The position numbers and the translations under genes are program-made. Below are positions 33,901-44,000 of a stretch of 64,000 bases of DNA, piece after piece (positions within the stretch are counted from its first letter, which is position 1; every line of letters starts with the position of its first letter). Location of the stretch: positions 9,550,001 to 9,614,000 of the forward strand of contig NC_079889.1 of NCBI RefSeq assembly GCF_029227915.1, written 5' to 3'. The notes under the pieces are model-generated. The model did no database searches. It saw only the letters and a list, made by a program, of their open reading frames with translations, and was not told where the DNA came from. Origin of the DNA: Hydractinia symbiolongicarpus. Taxonomy: Eukaryota; Cnidaria; Hydrozoa; Anthoathecata; Hydractiniidae.

Positions 33901-35197
33901 TTAAGTATCAATTATTTTTGCAGTGGTTGGTAAATTTTTGGACGTCAATTAAATAGACGTGGACACGTGTGTGATTCTTTCCTAACGTTTTACGTTCTGT
34001 ATAAAAAACTTGATTTTAACTGGCAAATGAATTGACTTGGTTTTCATTTGAATTTCTGTACAAGTTCATAGGAAAAGACAAAAGATTCTCCTGCCATGTG
34101 TTTTGAACAGAATTTTGTTGACATGACGGCTGTGTTCAAAGATTTTACCAATGGAAATTTTAAACAAAAATCCTAAGTGGCAATTCAGTGAAAAGGCACC
34201 CCCTCCCAAATGTTTTCAAGGAATTCTGTTATCAAAATAGGAATCACAGTTCTATTCTGATCACGCGCAATAGATACAATAGATACGAATGGTCAAAACA
34301 CGCTTGTGTAGGTAAAACATTACAATGAAGTGTTTATTTTAACCCCTACGTTTTAGATAACTTCGCCAACGGCTGATGAGATTTTAATAAGGCGATTATA
34401 TGCATCTTCAGAGCAAGAACGATTTGAACTTCAAAAGTCATCCATATCGGAAGGTGAGTTCGGAGATTATTCTCACTTGTGGTTACGCTAGCTTGCGTGT
34501 ATCAGTAGTTAACATATTATATAATAAATCTTATATAAATGTTAAATTTTAAAGGGAATACAGCCTCCCTGCTTAAGGTAGTTTTCACAAAACATTTTCC
34601 TTGTATACCTACATGGATCTTTGAAAATTTACAAATCGGGAAAAATTTCAAACAATTCCATAACGCCGACAAAAATGTGTTTTACAAACTTAGAAAATCT
34701 GGTAAAGTCTGTAAAAATCCGGGTGCAACATTAATGAGAATTTTTAGGCTTGAGCATTGACCAAATTGTGAGCGTTCTTTTTGTTTTTGTTTTATTTAGG
34801 TAGGGCGTTTGTTGTGAAAAACGAAGCTAGAAACGAGCTGGAGTGCGTCGAGGTTGGGTTGAAAGAAGAAGAGGAAATCTCCATCAACATATCCGAAAAG
34901 CAACGACTGGATAACCGGTTACTCATAGCTCATAAAGACATGGCCAACATGCAAGAAGACAGCGATAATGAACTCGGAGACGACGATGACGGGTTAAATG
35001 AGGATGACGCCGTCGTTGACGAAGATGACTACGACATGAATGAACATGACGGAGTTACAGCGGAAGAAGAAATCGAAGTCGAGGAAATTGCAGAAACTTT
35101 TGAATGTAAAGAAGACATAGAACTTGCCGCAGCTACTACGAATTTACTCGCCGATCTGCAACAAGACGACGATTATCAGTTTGATTTTATGTTATGA
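27955..35197 (+). CDS. BICRA: GLTSCR1/BICRA homologue, non-canonical BAF (GBAF/ncBAF) subunit
   Basis: Eight coding exons join with matching phases: 27955-28744, 28904-30147, 30273-31097, 31887-31960, 32306-32466, 33748-33842, 34357-34453 and 34800-35197 (1227 codons plus TGA). Residues 1 to about 950 are a low-complexity Gln/Ser/Asn/Thr-rich region with poly-Q runs and a helical stretch, FNKNLQEQLKHLTPTQRDLI. Residues 979 to about 1095 are the conserved GLTSCR1 domain: YRTPFKNVKDAITRLLPYH (995-1013), a short Asp-rich insert, KNWMLAKFNHLLLEE (1047-1061), then SPTADEILIRRLY. The C-terminus is strongly acidic. In vertebrates BICRA and BICRAL assemble the BRD9-containing ncBAF chromatin remodeller in the nucleus through this domain, so the same role is inferred here. 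The ATG is 6 nt after an acceptor (27948), so a 5' non-coding exon or trans-spliced leader is likely. A polyadenylation signal follows at 35694. Confidence 0.85.
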
Positions 35198-36115
35198 TAA
35201 CTGTTTAAGGTCGGTTCACACTACGCGTCTAACTGGCGTCAATCACCGTCAAATGCGTCGTTAACAGTTTTTCCAAAAGATAACTGCGACTTTCGCGCTA
35301 ACAGCATTTTAGATGTAAAAGCTTTTTTCCCTTTTTGTTCTCACCATAAACGCCGATTGGCCGCCTAAATAATATATATAGAAAAGGAATTTCAATTTGG
35401 CGTCAAACTCTCGCAACAGGCACTTTCACGTTCACACTAAGGCGCTTAAAAATCATACTCAGCAAAATCAACGGCAGTCAGACGCATAGTGGAAACCGAG
35501 CTTTAAAAAATGAATTTATTTATGTGTTGTTGTTGATGTTGAATCGTATTTTGCTGGTCTAATTTTTATATATCGTATTTTTTGCGATATTTTCACAAGC
35601 ATTTGAGATTTTGTAGCGTTGCATTGTTGATATGATGCCAGCTGAGACAGCCTCTTGTTTCATGTTACTTTGTAAGACTATTTTTTACGAGAAAATAAAA
35701 AAACGAGAATCTTATTAAATTAAAAAGCAAATATTACTAATTCTCTTTTATTATTGACAGTCAATCATGATTTGGTTGAAGCGCGTGATTCTTCAGGTGA
35801 AAATCAACCTTGATCCGTGATCCTACAGCACTTTGCTTTTGTTACTCATTTCTACCAAGCTAATAAATTTTTGAGTTCGTTAGAATAGGGTGACCACACC
35901 TAAAATCTTCTAAATAACCTAAAAAAATAAAAACCCTTTTATAATCTCGTAAATAACCCAAAAAACATAAAAAAATAAAGACGCCACTAAAAAACAAAGT
36001 TTTTTTTCAAATACGAGTTTTTGTCATTGAGTTTGATGTGATAAAAAATGGAGTATATGTTTATTCGAAATGGAAAAAACTTCTCTCTGAAATTGAAACA
36101 AGGAAAGGCTTCATT
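35198..36115 (+). other. 3' UTR and downstream flank of the BICRA homologue
   Basis: Non-coding sequence after the TGA at 35195-35197. About 500 bp downstream is an AATAAA inside a run of A. No gene recognised. Confidence 0.45.
35694..35699 (+). terminator. Polyadenylation signal AATAAA (BICRA homologue)
   Basis: AATAAA 497 bp after the stop codon, in GAGAAAATAAAAAAACG. It is the most plausible cleavage signal for the upstream gene. Position alone supports it. Confidence 0.4.
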
Positions 36116-36116
36116 A

Positions 36117-36560
36117 GGAGAACCAACCTCGTCCCAAGAGTCTTGTGGCCCCTGAGACATTATTACAAAATGGCCAACAATGGTGCTGCTATCAACTTCA
36201 TCAACAAGGCAAAACGCACTGTGAACGAGGTTGTAGTAGTACCTTTGTTTCCTCCTAAAATCTTTACAAAATTTCCTAAAATACAGAATGGTTTTTACAC
36301 GTTTTTTAGTGTTTTCTCTTAAAATTTGACTGGAAACCCTAAATTTTTGCTAAAATCTCCCAAAATTGCAAAGTTTAAATCTATGATATTAACGTTTTGT
36401 TGATGTTTCATAGATTCAAACACATTGGATTCCAAAAAGAAGTAAAAGTGAAAGAGTATTAGTTTTTTAAATTTTAACAAAAAACAAAACATAACAAAAA
36501 GTGGACGTAGATTTCCAGGCATAAATAACTGCACCCTCGTGTCCCCAGGGTTTTTTGCCT
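36117..36560. repeat. Dispersed AACCTCGTCCC motif copies
   Basis: AACCAACCTCGTCCCAAGAG (from about 36121) and CCTCGTGTCCCCAGGG (36535-36550) are reverse-orientation copies of the CCTGGGGACGAGGTTG motif. Further copies near 37456 (CCTGCGGGACGAGGTTGAG) and 38275 (GTGGGATCGAGGTTGAG) have the opposite orientation. The pair at 36121 and 37475 therefore forms an inverted arrangement around the Helitron-like array. Confidence 0.45.
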
Positions 36561-37201
36561 TCTACAAAGACATGTGTCTGTCTTTGTGTCCGCGAAAGCC
36601 GTGTCCCGTGGCGAATCACGAAATGCGATATATAAAGGACGGGCGACCCCGTGGATTTTTCCACGGGCTAACGACTTCTTTAATAATAACCGTATTTTCT
36701 CTGTGTGTCCGCGAGAGCCGCGTCCCGTAACGGAAACACGAAATTTTTAAAATGCGCGCCAATACCAAATGCGGTATATTTTTGTCCACTCTGTTGCGAC
36801 AGGTAAACTGACGGGCGACCCCGTGGATTTTTCCACGGAATAACGACTAGTCTCTATAATAATAGCCGTCGTCTGTCTGTCTCTGCGCGGACCTCCCGCT
36901 GAGTTAGAAAATGATGTTACGGAAACACGAATATCAAATGCGATACATTTTTTCCACGGGCAACGACTAGTCTATATCATAATACCCGTATACTCCATCA
37001 CGCATAATAGTACCGCAAGTAGCGAGACGCACCCGATGCGGTATAAAAAGGACGGGTGAACCCGTGGATTTTCCACGGACAACCGACTAGTCTATATTAT
37101 AATACTCGTATACGTCTGTCCGTCACGCAAGTAGCGAGGGGCACGCAATGTGTGAAAAAAGCGAGTGAACCCGTGGATTTTTCCACGGGCAAACCGACTA
37201 G
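36560..37201 (+). mobile_element. Head-to-tail array of ~111-175-bp Helitron-like units
   Basis: Five units follow each other directly: A (start unclear, to about 36676), B (about 36677-36850), C (36851-36970), D (36971-37090) and E (37091-37201). C, D and E begin TCTMTAT.ATAATA and end CGACTAG, each followed by T. Just before each 3' end stands a hairpin, best seen as CCCGTGGATTTTTCCACGGG in A and E. A 5' TC, a subterminal hairpin 10-12 nt from the end and a 3' CTAG with T after it are Helitron termini. There are no genes inside, so these are non-autonomous. Related copies are at 8330-8504 and possibly 48770-48825. Confidence 0.6.
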
Positions 37202-37205
37202 TATT

Positions 37206-38960
37206 AAGAAGTTTTGATATGTTTCTCATATAAAAAAGGCAAAAAAAGCTTGAGCACGAGAGGGTGAAATTACTGTAGTTTGTTAAAATTTGTTTCCGGA
37301 TAGCATACAAATTGATCTACGTGCACAAAGCGCGTGGGAATTTGACCGAAAATCTTTCGTCGAAAGCTAGGAGAAAGCGGAATAAAGACTTTTAAATGTC
37401 AGTTACTATATATCACAAAATCGTCTCCAGGGCCTGTTAGGTTTTTTATATTTGGAAGTCCTGCGGGACGAGGTTGAGTATATAGTTCATTTTATTCATG
37501 AAAACGTATGTTCTGTTTTAAAATGATGCTTAGGGTAATTTTCATCTGAATTTGGCTGCAATCCTTGATTTTGCCAAGCGTACGTGTTTAAGGATTAACT
37601 CCCATATAAAAACAAGTTGGTTTCATACGAAAGAGTCAAGCCCTTGCTGATTTGATTATGCGGAATAAGTTAGATGCTGAGAAACAATTGCTGATATGAA
37701 TGATACTAAGGATAAATAAATATTTATATTGATATCAACATATTCAAAATTTCAAACTGGAGAGGTAAGAACGTATTTACAGCACCACATACCTTGATAG
37801 CCATAAAACAACACCTTATTTTTATCGAATACATCTTATGCATTAATTAGCATAATTAATAAAACTAATAAGTGAAAAGACTTGAGGAGCAATCTAGATA
37901 TTTTAAAAAACAATACTTCATAGGAATTCAACTTGTTTTTCCACGGTAGGTTAGCTTTATCAGAAATGACTGAAAGCAATATAGATATTGTCACAGTTAC
38001 CTTAGAAATATAAGATTTATTTTTTAACTGATTTTCTTCAAATTCTTTCTTGAAGGAGTAGCTGACTATAGATATGTTGAATAGGTTAGATTCTTTGTTA
38101 GGTTATAAAATATATACGCAACTTTTATTTGATGTTCTTATAAATAATACACTCAAATTTTTAAAAAAAGATTCTTCCTTCGCGAATTTGGACTTATCTT
38201 GGACTTTTAGGGGTGAGCAACCGCAATTTCCGGTCCTATAGTGTTTTTTTTATATGAAACGCTACAGGCCGTGGGATCGAGGTTGAGAGGTGAGTTATTT
38301 CTTTTTTGTTTTGACTGCCCTAACCAATTACGGGCGTTCTAAAATTTGATTGGTTTATGAGCTTACGCAAACTTAGCTTAAAATAATAACTCTGGTTGTA
38401 TACTGGTTTTGACAATCGTGAATTTCTTTTATGGTGAGAGCAAATGCCAAAATACAGGCAACCAAAAAGAGTAAAGGTTAACCTTCATTGCAGATTTATA
38501 TGGGAATCATCAATTTTTTTAACATTACCGTTCGAGCGAACTGCTTTTCCTTTTCCTCAAGCGATCGGTAGTTTTTTCTATAAGAGCCCATCAAGATTTT
38601 TAAAACACTTTTAGCCTCTCGGTTAGTACAGGAACGCATGAACAACATGTCGCAAATTTTTGAGCGTAAAATTAAGACATTTTGCTCGCTTTAGAATCCC
38701 ATACAGCCTAACCTCATTATGAAAGTCAATCTTTTTTCCTGTATGATTTTGTCGCAAGAATGAAAGGAGTCCTTATCGAACTCTCACAAAAAGACTTGTA
38801 CTTAGCGGCCACTACTTCTTCCTGACTTCCACATTGACTTTTTCCATATGAAGAACATCTTTATCATAATAAAGTATATTTGTTGTTTTTTTTAGATTTT
38901 TTTCGAATGGCTTTGGCCTGTCATGCGTTATAATACGATTTTATATATATATTTTTTATA
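37206..38960. other. Intergenic, nothing else recognised
   Basis: AT-rich DNA with two copies of the GACGAGGTTGAG motif (about 37456 and 38275). No gene, RNA or further repeat that I can support. Confidence 0.4.
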
Positions 38961-38964
38961 ATAG

Positions 38965-39069
38965 ACCACATCGAAATTATCAATTTAAAATCTGAACCGT
39001 CCCTGGATGATTTCACTACGAATAAATTTCGTCAGATAATAAACCTTGTGTATGGAATTAGAAAAAAAA
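38965..39069 (+). pseudogene. Candidate orphan exon (HIEIINLKSEPSLDD...)
   Basis: Between an acceptor-like TATAATAG (ending 38964) and a donor GTATGT (39070), one frame is open for 34 codons and reads like protein: HIEIINLKSEPSLDDFTTNK and then FRQIINLVYGIRKK. No family is recognised and no neighbouring exon was found. It may be an upstream exon of a gene I cannot see, or a fossil. Confidence 0.25.
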
Positions 39070-39149
39070 GTATGTTACCCGATTTCTACGTGGAATATAG
39101 CCTTAAGTTTTCTCTTGCGAACATATGGGGGACCCGTTCCTGCTACGCA

Positions 39150-39181
39150 ATATCCTGTGTATGTTGTGATACACAGGATAT
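39150..39181. repeat. Perfect hairpin, 12-bp arms, 8-nt loop
   Basis: ATATCCTGTGTA (39150-39161) and its exact reverse complement (39170-39181) surround TGTTGTGA. Function unknown. Confidence 0.6.
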
Positions 39182-39890
39182 AGGGGATGTTATGCAATGT
39201 GATCATGGATGCTCTCAGCAATCTCTTCTCCAAAGTTTTTTTGTTCTACTCTCTTATATGCGTACTGCTGGCAAGATTCGCGCGATGCACATTATACCAT
39301 CAGAAACCAGAATTTGGGAATGTTTACAAATGTCCCCCAGGACCCTTGGAAGGAGGTCGCGGAGTGGCAGAGTTATTGACTAAATTAATGGGGTTACAGT
39401 TCTCGGGACAGGTTCGTGTCGCCTCAATTAATAAAGTATGTTTAAACAATATTCTATTTCACTGAACTGGGCAATGTGGACAGATATAAACAATCAAGCA
39501 AATTCTCCAGAGAGGAAACTCCATGCTTATATTGAATGGTTTTTATTTATTTAAAGTAAGTTTTTTCCTTTGCTATCACATTATATTTTAATGTTTTTTT
39601 TAATGTAGTCATGGTTAAATTTGTATTTACATATGTTAAAGCTATTCTTTAATGCTCGTTAAGATTTTCCACCAAGCTATAGCCTAGCTAAGCATTCTCT
39701 CCCTTGTCCCTGGCTAACTATAGCAGCTTATCTGATTTTTGCTCTTGCTGATATTACATTTGCAGCAATTATTAGATTTTCTGGGGTGCAGTTTTCCATG
39801 TGATAAATCTGTCCTTTATATGATGAACAGTGAAGAATTGTGAAGTTCTTTGAAATTTGCAGAAAGATCTTTTTTTTGTTTCTTGGATAT

Positions 39891-39935
39891 AGCTAGCTAG
39901 CTAGCTAGCTAGCTAGCTAGCTATCTAGCTAGCTA
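39891..39935. repeat. (AGCT)n microsatellite
   Basis: About eleven AGCT units with one interruption (CTATCTAG). The unit is self-complementary, so it can fold on itself. Confidence 0.85.
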
Positions 39936-41055
39936 AAATTAATCTCGGCCAGGAATATTGCAAATGCAAAATATGCCTTTAATAAACTATAACTAGCTAG
40001 CTATAATAACTGTTTTTTTAAATAGATGTGCTGTTAGAGGTAATTTGAGCCCTAAAAATAGTGTTGACCTTTTCTTCCCCAGTTTCTACTTACTAAAGCT
40101 AGCTGTACTTCTTGTGTTAGTAAGTAAAATTGTGTCGACTCATTATCATGCATCATTCAGTACGGCAATTTTCCCCAATTGGGGGAGACTCACCCGATTG
40201 GAGAAAAGTGTTGTACTGTCATTTAGCACTGATATTTAATGTGTGTTTTGTTTAAAAGAGTTTTTGCCTTATTCTTAATATCAAATATTTCGATGAAAAA
40301 CAAGGTTTGCTAGATGAGTGCCAGACAGACTACACCATGCCGTGACCAGCTTGCCACACAGCACTATCTATGTTTGACCTGGTAATGCACTGTACCAAGA
40401 AAATAGTGATCAATGCATAAGCGCAATATATAAGAGGTTCCTATAGCCTAATAGCGACAGGTAAACCTGTGACTAAAAGTAACTTAAGTGGGCATCTTGG
40501 TTGTGAATGTCATCCTGATTCCAATTTCATGCAACATCGCATATGTATTTCACAACCTAATGCCCAGGATTTGTAATTAATTGCTGTTAAAAATAATAAA
40601 AAATGGTAAAATTATACCTACTGATAATATTCTTCTTTTACTTTTTTTATTTTCGCTACTTTTATGGAATATCGCAACTTTCAAGTAATAAAGGTGTAGA
40701 TAAATTGATTTGTAATGTTGAGACAAATAAATTATACACTTAAGAATATGACAGTATGAACCATTTCTTTGTTGATACAAAGCTTTGTTTTTCACACTTC
40801 GCATACCATTTTTTCAACATGACGTGGGGCTCATGCCATGATCGTAAGATGATATGCAATGTCCATTACACACTATGTGCCATTTGGGAGTGCGATGTAC
40901 CACTCACCACCACTTTAGTTAATGGCCAATCCTGTATATGCTGCCTATACACCATTGAATTTTTATTTTTAATATTTTTATGTTATGTTTTCCAATTTTG
41001 TCTAAAAAGGTTCAGTATATACATAGTTATCAATTTTATAAAAAAATGTGCAGAA
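39936..41055. other. Upstream flank of the NACHT-TPR gene
   Basis: No gene recognised. TGTGCAG at 41047-41053 is an acceptor-like site only 2 nt before the ATG at 41056. A 5' untranslated exon or spliced leader may therefore join here, as in the BICRA homologue. Confidence 0.35.
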
Positions 41056-44000
41056 ATGGGACATATTATATCTAAGAAGAAACCAAAGACTGTCACACAA
41101 AGTAAGAAAAATATCAATATTTGTGATGGAAATATAATTTTAAAAGCAATTAATTTTTTTTTTAATTAATTTAAACCATCCCTTCTTTAAAGGCATTTTA
41201 CAAGCATGCAAATTTTATGCAAACAGTTTAGAATAATTTGTTCTTAGAAAACGAACTCTTTTTATAGACTTATATGTTATTGTTAGTTGATCAACCAAAA
41301 TTCCGGTCCTGAAAATTTACTATTTTTTAAAAAATGTCTTTGAACTTCATGAATATAAAGTTTAGACGTCGCAAAGAATGAAGTGCAATTTCTTTGATAT
41401 GTTCGATTTATTTGTTACTGTATCTACTTTTCCATATATATAAAGTTTAATAAAAAAAAATCGAATTTTTGATACATAGAAAAAGGTAGCATGCTGCTTC
41501 TTCACAACATGTTTCTTCGGTGATTTTATAATTATGTTATCTTTTCCTTGGCTGTGGGTATAGTTCTGTATTTCCAATAATCTATTTTTTGCTTTTAGAT
41601 AACAACCAACCGGAAAATCATCCAAAAGTTTCCTCCGCTCAAAGAACACAGCCACCAGAAGTAAAACAGCCGACGCGTATACTAGCTACTTCTAAACCGG
41701 TTGCTTCACCAGGTCCTGAACAGACCCTGTAAGATATTTTTCTTAAATTAAATTTATCATCATAAACAAACCAATCAATGAGTCACTGATTCAGCAATAT
41801 TTTATTATTATTATTATTATTTAAAATCATACTAAACGTACCCAAAAACAATCAAATTAACAGATAGCAGGATCATATTTTAAAAATAGTATTTAGATAA
41901 TGTTATATATAAAGGCTTTCAATCATAAATTTACAATGTACATTTAATCCAAAATTTCAGGCCATTCTTTGAGACAAGTGCGATCACACGCGCACTCGCC
42001 CAAACACTCGTTAAAAAATATACGAGTGCTTTTTATTGCACTCATGATTTTTTTTTATTTTTCTAAAATATTATAGAGCAATGAAAAAGGCTATTACATA
42101 ACATTCATTTCTTTGTAATTGATTTGTTTAAAAAGTATAGAGAACATGTAAGTCGGCCCCTTTTCTTCATGCTGACACTCTTATGCTCGGCTGGTGCATT
42201 ACACTGAGACTTGAACGAAAGACGGAAGACCATTTGGAACCATGCCACAAGTCAGTCCGACCTTCATCATCACAGAGAATACTGCGAGAAGAGTGCGCAC
42301 CCATGCAACTTAAATATAACCAGAACATGGGAGAGGTTAGGTGTCCTGTACATTAATATAGCTTTCGACCGAATGTTTTCGTGATGTAACACCAAAAAGA
42401 AAAACAAGTTTAAAAAATCTTTTTAAGAGGGGAAAGAGAAATCAAAAATGTATAGAAATATATTTAATGCCAAAAACATATAGCAAATCTGCCAACACAT
42501 CATTATGTTCAACGCTGTGTCAACCTTGCACTTGTGTTTAATACGTTTTACAAAATTCATTTCTGTGCAGCTTAAATAACATAACTGTTGCGGTAAACAA
42601 AAAATAGTTAAGTGTGAATCACACTTGCAAATATTCACATTGCACTTGTAAATTTTGCTTACGAGTGCGATTTTTCGCACACCATAGCACTCGTATTTTT
42701 TTAGCGTGTGTTTTTTGTAGCTCTGGCATAGTTTTATTCAAGAAATGGCTTGAAATTTAAGGTGCAAAATTTAATAGTGGCGGAGGTATGGCTATTTTAA
42801 TAATATTCATATTTAGGTGTCAGATTGGTATTTGTGTTTTTGCAATTTTGTTTGCCTAATAAAATGTGCCTTGATGGTAACGCATGTTTCTTTTTAATTT
42901 GTCACTTTATTAAAGCCTTATATCTAAAATGGTGGTACTTTAATCACCCAAAGTCAGTAATACTACAAAAGTTACTAAAGTGATTTATAGGTCTAAAAGT
43001 GCTTCGAAGAATAGGAAAAAGTGAAAACGTGAAAATTCTTCCTCGTTTTCCAAGATTGTTTGTTAAATTAGGCAAGGTAAGGCAAAGTATATTGATTTAG
43101 AGTGTCCACTATGGGTACCCTAACAGATAACAATGAAATTTGTGTAATATTTTACAAATGTTGAGGAAATTTTGAAAAACAGTGGTCCGCTTTGACCCAT
43201 TAACCATTTTCAAAGGTTATATAAGTTTTTTTAGTATATTAATGATCTTTTTTTTATTTCTAGACACAGTCTGCACTACACTTTCAGAATATATATAAAG
43301 TTTTATAGGGTTGTTGCAAAGTACTGACTGAAAAGATTTCAACTGAAAAATAGAGAAAAATTCTTTTTTCACAATTTTTAACTTTTTTCAATTTTCTTCA
43401 GATTTAATGCGTTGCAAACCTTATATATGAGTACTTTAACTTTGTAAAGGATGAGATCGCAGCTTTGAGTAGTTTAATAAGTTCTAAGCCCCCTACCTTT
43501 TTAAGTTTTTTCATAAATCTCTTTTGCGAAACTTGTAAAATTGAAGTGACGTGAATTAAGATTAAGATGGTTTTTGAGACAGTTTTTTGTTTTAAAGGTT
43601 AAAATAAATAAATAAATTTTGGAATCATAGGCTCTTAGAGAATTATATGTGGTTTAAATTTGTGATGCGGGATATTGTTAACTTTCTATATCTGGAATAA
43701 TCAACAGTCCCATGAAAAGTCCAGGTAGACAAAATAGAGGAAATATTGTTTTTAAAAGTCTTAATGTGCTATGCATTTGCTAATTGTTGCATATACTTTT
43801 AGTGATAACACTGCTGAGCCTAACGGAGTTCAGTTGACGCTAGCGGCTGCTTCCAAACTGTCTCCAACAACACCAGAAGAAATGTGGAAAATTGTGAAAC
43901 AGACAAGCTCAAAAAATCCATTAGATGTTAAGCCCACAGCAAGTCGTAAAGGTTGGAAAACTATACGTCTTTTTGTATCCTCAACTTTTAAAGACTTCCA

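Noticed and set aside
36038-36322. 94-codon frame containing TNLVPRVLWPLRHYYKMANN
   Set aside because: The peptide comes from the dispersed AACCTCGTCCC repeat, a familiar source of false frames. No domain.
39048-39465. Two overlapping frames of 111 and 92 codons
   Set aside because: They span a hairpin, have mixed composition and show no domain or splice context. Only the short stretch at 38965-39069 was kept as a candidate.
42170-42340. Possible tRNA or structured RNA around TTGAACGAAAGACGGAAGAC
   Set aside because: No cloverleaf or consistent A/B boxes could be drawn. It is more likely the interior of the inverted-repeat element at 41985-42710.
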